Source of the DNA: an uncultured bacterium
GTDB lineage: Bacteria; Bacillota; Clostridia; Lachnospirales; Lachnospiraceae
DNA: 64,000 bases
Direction of reading: 5' to 3'
Assembly (NCBI GenBank): GCA_947381965.1
Contig: CANCXX010000004.1
Location: forward strand, 1 to 64,000
Each line of letters opens with the position of its first letter. Within the stretch, counting starts at the first letter, position 1. Shown one piece after another: positions 62,095 to 64,000 of this stretch. The translations under genes and the position numbers were made by a program. The notes under the pieces are model-generated. The model saw only the letters and a program-made list of their open reading frames with translations. It ran no database searches and was not told the origin of the DNA.

Positions 62095-62792
62095 TGCCTC
62101 ACCTCAAATTTGTAGCCAATGCCCCAGATGGTGGCAATCCGCCATCCTGCATGGTCGTTTATTTTTTCACGTAGCCGTTTGATATGTACGTCAACGGTTC
62201 GCGTATCACCGATATATTCATAACCCCATATCTGGTCAAGAAGCTGTTCTCTTGTAAAAACGTGATTGGGGGAAGATGCCAGAAAGTATAATAATTCCAG
62301 TTCCTTGGGCGGCATTTCCACGGTTTTGCCCATATAAATTACAGAGTAGTTGGTCTGGTTGATAATAAGATCCGGGTATTCCACACACTTAATGTCCGAA
62401 GAGGCGGCAGCAGGGGGCGCAGGCTTATACCTTCGAAGCACAGCCTTTACCCGCGCCACCAGTTCTTTGGAATCAAAGGGCTTTTCCATATAATCATCTG
62501 CTCCCAATTCCAGTCCCAGTACTTTGTCAAAGATTTCCCCTTTGGCGGAAAGCATAATAATGGGAATGGCGGATTTGGCCCGTATTTCCCGGCATACCTG
62601 ATAGCCGTCAATGCCTGGAAGCATTAAATCAAGCAGGATCAGGTTCGGCTCAAAGGAGTCTGCAAGAAGCAGAGCGCTTTCCCCATCCCCGGCTATCATT
62701 GTCTCAAAGCATTCTTTGGTGAGGTAAAGGGAAATCAGATCTGCAATGTTGCTGTCATCATCCACAATTAATATTTTTTGTTTGTTTACCAT
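62091..62792 (-). CDS. OmpR-family response regulator
   Basis: 233 aa. Receiver domain with acidic pocket VDDDSN and phospho-acceptor D55 in LLDLMLPG, switch KPFDSKELVARV; C-terminal winged helix (VFTREQLLDQIWGYEYIGDTRTVDVH). Partner of the kinase encoded 4 bp overlapping downstream. Targets are not evident from the window. Confidence 0.95.
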   Translation of the reverse strand: MVNKQKILIVDDDSNIADLISLYLTKECFETMIAGDGESALLLADSFEPNLILLDLMLPGIDGYQVCREIRAKSAIPIIMLSAKGEIFDKVLGLELGADDYMEKPFDSKELVARVKAVLRRYKPAPPAAASSDIKCVEYPDLIINQTNYSVIYMGKTVEMPPKELELLYFLASSPNHVFTREQLLDQIWGYEYIGDTRTVDVHIKRLREKINDHAGWRIATIWGIGYKFEVRQ

Positions 62793-62809
62793 AAAATCAC
62801 ACCTTCCAT

Positions 62810-64000
62810 TTATTCTTTAAAGGTTACAATTGTAACGCCTGCATCGCCCTCGCCATACTCTCCCAGCCGGTAGGACTTCACATACTTAATTTTTTTCAGG
62901 TGGCTGTGCACCGCGTTTCTGAGGGCGCCTGTGCCTTTGCCATGTACGACCCTTACCGTGGAGAGACGTGAGAGATAGGCATCGTCTAAATATTTATCCA
63001 GTTCAGCAAGGGCTTCGTCCACTGTTTTTCCAAGCAGATTTATTTCAGGGGAAATATTTAGGGCTTTGGACATTTTAGCCCTGCTGGTATGGCTTTTTGG
63101 CTGGGGCGGCGTACTGGAAGAAGACTGTCCGGCAAGGACTGTAAGGTCTTTAATATTTGCCTGTGAGCGCATAATGCCACATTGCACAAAAAGGTTTCCC
63201 TTATGGTCTGGAAGCGTGCTTACAGTTCCCTGAAGACCCATGGAAATTATTTTTACACTGTCTCCTATTTTCAGCTGATCAGGTTTTAGCTGTTTTTCCC
63301 GTGGAGTATCTTTGGATTTTAAGGAAATTTTTTCATTCTTTTTGCCGATTTCTCCCCGGAGACGTTCTCTTGTTTTTTCCAGATCTTTTAAGGAAGCGCC
63401 AGGGCCTGCTTTTTGGAATATGCGGATGGTTTCGTCGGCAACGTTTTTGGCATCCTGGAGAATATCCCTTGCCTGTTCATTGGCTTCCCTTAAAATACGG
63501 GCTTTGGCGTTGTCTATTTTTTCATTTTTTTCATGCAGCTTTTCCTTCAGGGCTTTAATCTCTTCTTTATAAGAGGCAATTTCCAGCCGTTCTTTTTCTA
63601 TAGTGACCCGGCTGCTTTCCAAATCGGCAAGGAGATCTTCAAAACTCTTTTCCTCTGTGGTAATCTGCGCTTTGGCGGCGTCTATGATATAATCCGGCAG
63701 TCCTAGCTTGGAAGAGATGGCAAAAGCGTTGCTCTTTCCTGGAATTCCAACCAAGAGCCTGTAAGTGGGGGCTAAAGTTTCAATGTTAAACTCACAGCAG
63801 GCATTTTCCACAAAGCTGGTGGTCAGGGCATAAACCTTAAGCTCGCTGTAGTGGGTGGTAGCCATGGTGCGGATGCCCCGTGTGTGGAGATGGTCCAAAA
63901 CCGCAACAGCAAGGGCAGCGCCTTCTGTGGGGTCAGTTCCGGCCCCTAATTCATCAAAGAGGCAAAGGGAATTTTCGTCTGCGTTTTTTAAAATGGAGAC
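62810..64000 (-). CDS. mutS2: Endonuclease MutS2, C-terminal part (runs off the window)
   Basis: 397 codons of the 3' part; the 5' end is beyond base 64000. The visible portion begins within the ATPase (Walker B LCLFDELGAGTDPTEGAA, then TTHYSELKVYA), followed by a long charged coiled coil (about 95-200 residues in) and a C-terminal Smr nuclease domain (LLGKTVDEALAELDKYLDDA, VRVVHGKGTGALR). MutS2 acts on recombination intermediates and, in B. subtilis, on collided ribosomes. It is 17 bp upstream of the response regulator. Confidence 0.95.
   Translation of the reverse strand, partial: VSILKNADENSLCLFDELGAGTDPTEGAALAVAVLDHLHTRGIRTMATTHYSELKVYALTTSFVENACCEFNIETLAPTYRLLVGIPGKSNAFAISSKLGLPDYIIDAAKAQITTEEKSFEDLLADLESSRVTIEKERLEIASYKEEIKALKEKLHEKNEKIDNAKARILREANEQARDILQDAKNVADETIRIFQKAGPGASLKDLEKTRERLRGEIGKKNEKISLKSKDTPREKQLKPDQLKIGDSVKIISMGLQGTVSTLPDHKGNLFVQCGIMRSQANIKDLTVLAGQSSSSTPPQPKSHTSRAKMSKALNISPEINLLGKTVDEALAELDKYLDDAYLSRLSTVRVVHGKGTGALRNAVHSHLKKIKYVKSYRLGEYGEGDAGVTIVTFKE

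Noticed and set aside
1-64000. CRISPR arrays, tRNA or rRNA genes, prophage
   Set aside because: No regularly spaced repeats, no tRNA-like TpsiC/acceptor patterns in the gaps, no phage structural genes were noticed on reading.

Overview
The window reads as a chromosomal segment of an anaerobic gut Firmicute, most likely a Lachnospiraceae/Clostridia member. The basis is: strong GGAGG-type ribosome binding sites, dense tandem genes, an HrcA/CIRCE-controlled hrcA-grpE-dnaK-dnaJ cluster, split transketolase, a clostridial-type glycerol-3-phosphate oxidation operon, and several plant-glycan genes of the kind found in colonic Clostridia. No rRNA, tRNA, CRISPR array, prophage or complete insertion sequence was seen.

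Layout. 1-8156: a sugar ABC importer (two permeases and a lipoprotein binding protein, no ATPase) followed by GH35 beta-galactosidase, a small NifX/NifB-type protein and GH51 arabinofuranosidase; this looks like uptake and trimming of arabinogalactan- or galactan-type side chains. 8201-10518: a membrane-anchored Mrr-type nuclease and a membrane-anchored DUF885 metalloenzyme. 10642-14209: split transketolase, ribulose-phosphate 3-epimerase and a SEC-C methionine aminopeptidase. 14381-21122: a translationally coupled glycerol operon (G3P dehydrogenase-like flavoprotein, flavoprotein with a fused DUF1667 domain, glycerol kinase) ending in a large protein with a cyclic-nucleotide-binding-like head and an unrecognised body of about 640 residues. 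21145-28556: NUDIX hydrolase, LacI and AraC regulators, an SGNH hydrolase and, divergently, a beta-mannan disaccharide pathway: cellobiose/mannobiose 2-epimerase plus two GH130 phosphorylases. A 215-bp palindromic element is wedged between the epimerase and the first phosphorylase.

28600-33850 is the accessory, decaying part: an Rpn-type nuclease gene, two near-identical 88-bp palindromic repeats with TA at their ends, the remnant of an ABC exporter, and a two-permease ABC-2 transporter locus in which one permease carries a frameshift. 33991-40689 holds a chemoreceptor, mannose-6-phosphate isomerase, an aminotransferase, a patatin-like lipase, UppP and a histone-tail-like DUF6465 protein. 40894-46081 is the heat-shock cluster. 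46186-52465 holds a TPR-like membrane protein divergent from a 35-residue membrane peptide, a VanW/G5 surface protein, a HypE-like protein, an AlaR/AlaT-like regulator-aminotransferase pair and a LacI regulator. 52576-58900 is a second ATPase-less sugar importer with GH36 alpha-galactosidase behind an array of GTGCA half sites. 59127-64000, all on the minus strand, carries a SIMPL lipoprotein, TrmL, a two-component system and the 3' part of mutS2.

How it fits together: two CUT1-type importers, which must borrow an MsmX-like ATPase encoded elsewhere, feed GH35/GH51 and GH36 enzymes, while the epimerase/GH130 set turns mannobiose into mannose-1-phosphate and glucose; ManA (36121) could bring mannose phosphate into glycolysis. 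The best leads for something undescribed are the CNB-headed protein coupled to glycerol kinase, the two families of palindromic TA-flanked repeats, and the operator array at 52.6-52.8 kb.
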